A stretch of 64,000 nt of DNA, taken from Acidobacteriota bacterium (GTDB taxonomy: Bacteria > Acidobacteriota > Vicinamibacteria > Vicinamibacterales > UBA2999). Location: positions 62,001 to 126,000 of the forward strand of contig VFZN01000007.1 of assembly GCA_016871195.1 (NCBI GenBank), read 5' to 3'. Positions 62,855 to 64,000 of this stretch are shown here, piece after piece; positions within the stretch are counted from its first letter, which is position 1; every line of letters starts with the position of its first letter. Made by a program: the position numbers and the translations under genes. The notes below the pieces were generated by a model. That model saw nothing but the letters and a program-made list of their open reading frames with translations. It was not told the origin of the DNA and ran no database searches.

Positions 62855-62883
62855 TTGACACAGGGCACTAACTAACGTAACGT
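62855..62883 (+). promoter_or_regulatory. Promoter of rpsA
   Basis: TTGACA (62855-62860, perfect -35), 17-base spacer, TAACGT (62878-62883). Transcription should begin near 62890, giving a leader of about 70 bases with AGGAGG at 62941. A six-base inverted repeat CGTAAC/GTTACG (62876-62881 and 62890-62895) straddles the -10 and start point and could be an operator. Confidence 0.75.
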
Positions 62884-62958
62884 CATCAGGTTACGCGGGT
62901 CGCCGGCCCCCGCTCAAATCGACCGGCAAATCTGCTAGTCAGGAGGACGCGCACCGCA

Positions 62959-64000
62959 ATGGTAATTTCGCACGACGAGCACAACACGGCCAACGAGCCG
63001 AAGGGCGCTTACACCCCGACGGCTTTGGCCGCGGGGCGGCAAGCTCCCAAAACGACCCCCCTGTGGGTCAAGGACGACGAGTCCGTCTCCCCCGAGGAGT
63101 TCAGCCGCCTGCTCGACCTTTACGATAACAGCTTCCGGAACATCGCGGAAGGTGAGGTCGTCAAGGGCACCGTTCTGAAGGTCACCCCGAACGAGGTGGT
63201 CATCGACGTCGGGTATAAATCCGAAGGGGTGATTCCGGTCGACGAGTTTCTCGACGAAACCGGCGCGGTGATTGTGAGGGCCGGCGACGTCGTCGACGTC
63301 CTGCTCGAGCGCACCGAGGACCGGGATGGCCACATCGTGCTGTCGCGCGAGAAGGCCGAGAAGATGAAGATCTGGGACGAGGTCGAGCGGGCGTTCATCG
63401 ACCGCAAGGTCGTCATCGGCCGGGTCGTCGAACGGATCAAGGGTGGGTTGGCCGTCGACATCGGTGTCCGTGCGTTCCTGCCCGGCAGCCAGATCGACGT
63501 GCGTCCGGTGCGTAACCTCGATGCGCTGAGGGGGCAGGAACTCCGGATGCGCGTCATCAAGGTCAATAAGAAGCGCGGCAACATCGTCCTCTCGCGCAAG
63601 GTGCTGCTCGAAGAAGAGAACGCCGAGAAGAAGAAGACCACTCTCGAGACGCTGGCCGAAGGCAAGGTGCTGCGCGGCACGGTCAAGAACATCACCGACT
63701 ACGGGGCCTTCATCGACCTCGGCGGTATCGACGGCCTGCTGCACATTACCGACATGTCGTGGGGTCGCGTCGGACATCCGTCAGAGGTCTTCAAGGTCAA
63801 CGAAGAAATCGACGTGGTCGTCCTCAAGTACGACGCGGCGACCGAGCGCGTGTCCCTGGGCCACAAGCAGCTCATCATCGACCCGTGGACCAGCGTGATG
63901 GAGCGGTTCCCGGCCGGGGCCCGGGTCAGCGGCAAGGTGGTCAGCCTGACCGATTACGGCGCCTTCATCGAACTCGAGCCGGGCGTCGAAGGCCTGATCC
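62959..64000 (+). CDS. rpsA: 30S ribosomal protein S1 (3'-truncated by window edge)
   Basis: 347 codons visible. mRNA-binding ribosomal protein required for translation of structured messages. S1 repeats begin near residues 66 (EVVKGTVLKVTPNEVVIDVG), 152 (IGRVVERIKGGLAVDIG), 237 (LRGTVKNITDYGAFIDLGG) and 322 (SGKVVSLTDYGAFIELEPG). AGGAGG at 62941-62946 lies 12 bases before the ATG, a long spacing; no nearer start fits. The leading 35 residues are a low-complexity extension. Confidence 0.96.
   Translation, partial: MVISHDEHNTANEPKGAYTPTALAAGRQAPKTTPLWVKDDESVSPEEFSRLLDLYDNSFRNIAEGEVVKGTVLKVTPNEVVIDVGYKSEGVIPVDEFLDETGAVIVRAGDVVDVLLERTEDRDGHIVLSREKAEKMKIWDEVERAFIDRKVVIGRVVERIKGGLAVDIGVRAFLPGSQIDVRPVRNLDALRGQELRMRVIKVNKKRGNIVLSRKVLLEEENAEKKKTTLETLAEGKVLRGTVKNITDYGAFIDLGGIDGLLHITDMSWGRVGHPSEVFKVNEEIDVVVLKYDAATERVSLGHKQLIIDPWTSVMERFPAGARVSGKVVSLTDYGAFIELEPGVEGLI

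Overview
The window is a GC-rich bacterial chromosome segment that is densely coded on both strands. It contains no mobile element, CRISPR array or rRNA. A Gram-negative cell plan is indicated by a TonB-dependent receptor, many Sec or lipoprotein signal peptides, a DegP/HtrA protease and a periplasmic c-type cytochrome. The combination of a DUF1592/DUF1552 gene pair with an exported ankyrin protein, exported creatininase-like proteins and high GC points to Acidobacteriota, most likely a Vicinamibacteria-like lineage. This is inference from gene content; no rRNA is present to test it.

Layout. 1-2117: threonine synthesis (homoserine kinase, cut by the window edge, then threonine synthase). 2124-5245: exported nucleotide pyrophosphatase/phosphodiesterase-like protein and oligoendopeptidase F, divergent. 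5272-7872: an ArsR-methyltransferase regulator with its own palindromic operator, followed by S-adenosylhomocysteinase. 7960-13749: a periplasmic block with two tandem single-heme-motif proteins, two exported creatininase-like proteins with altered metal ligands and a cytochrome c-556-like protein. 13762-15004: a 51-residue cysteine-rich protein, a two-domain VOC dioxygenase and a small unknown. 15025-19831: gamma-glutamyltransferase, rhodanese, then an overlapping operon of a VTT membrane protein, a phosphopantetheinyl transferase and a PptH-like phosphoesterase. 19929-28475: exported methyltransferase, lipoprotein amidase, glpF-glpK, a YbjN-like unknown, an SpoU methyltransferase and NAD synthase. 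28545-34660: DUF2177 protein, LOG protein, TonB receptor, RluA pseudouridine synthase, DCC protein, MsrA and a secreted unknown.

34735-40606: an operon of DUF1592, DUF1552 and ankyrin-repeat proteins, preceded by a leader hairpin and closed by a terminator. 40627-45496: SRPBCC protein, a second RluA-type synthase lacking the usual catalytic Asp, a small secreted protein and a 971-residue protease/beta-propeller/beta-barrel protein. 45540-45615: tRNA-Thr(CGU). 45769-55464: uvrA, an envelope-stress operon (hsp20, htrA, mscS), efp, thymidine kinase, CDP-alcohol phosphatidyltransferase and uvrC. 55491-58750: a tightly overlapping run of M50 protease, trpS, scpA and scpB, met tail-to-tail by rluB. 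59897-64000: alpha/beta hydrolase, cmk, a histone H1-like/DUF6335 fusion gene and the 5' part of rpsA.

Two features recur. Many genes are chained by 4-base ATGA overlaps. Many transcription-unit leaders have a TANNNT -10-like hexamer only 5-9 bases before the start codon, which suggests common leaderless transcription. In two divergent gene pairs the opposing -10 hexamers overlap by two bases. All functional calls rest on motifs and neighbourhood read by eye; no database search was run.
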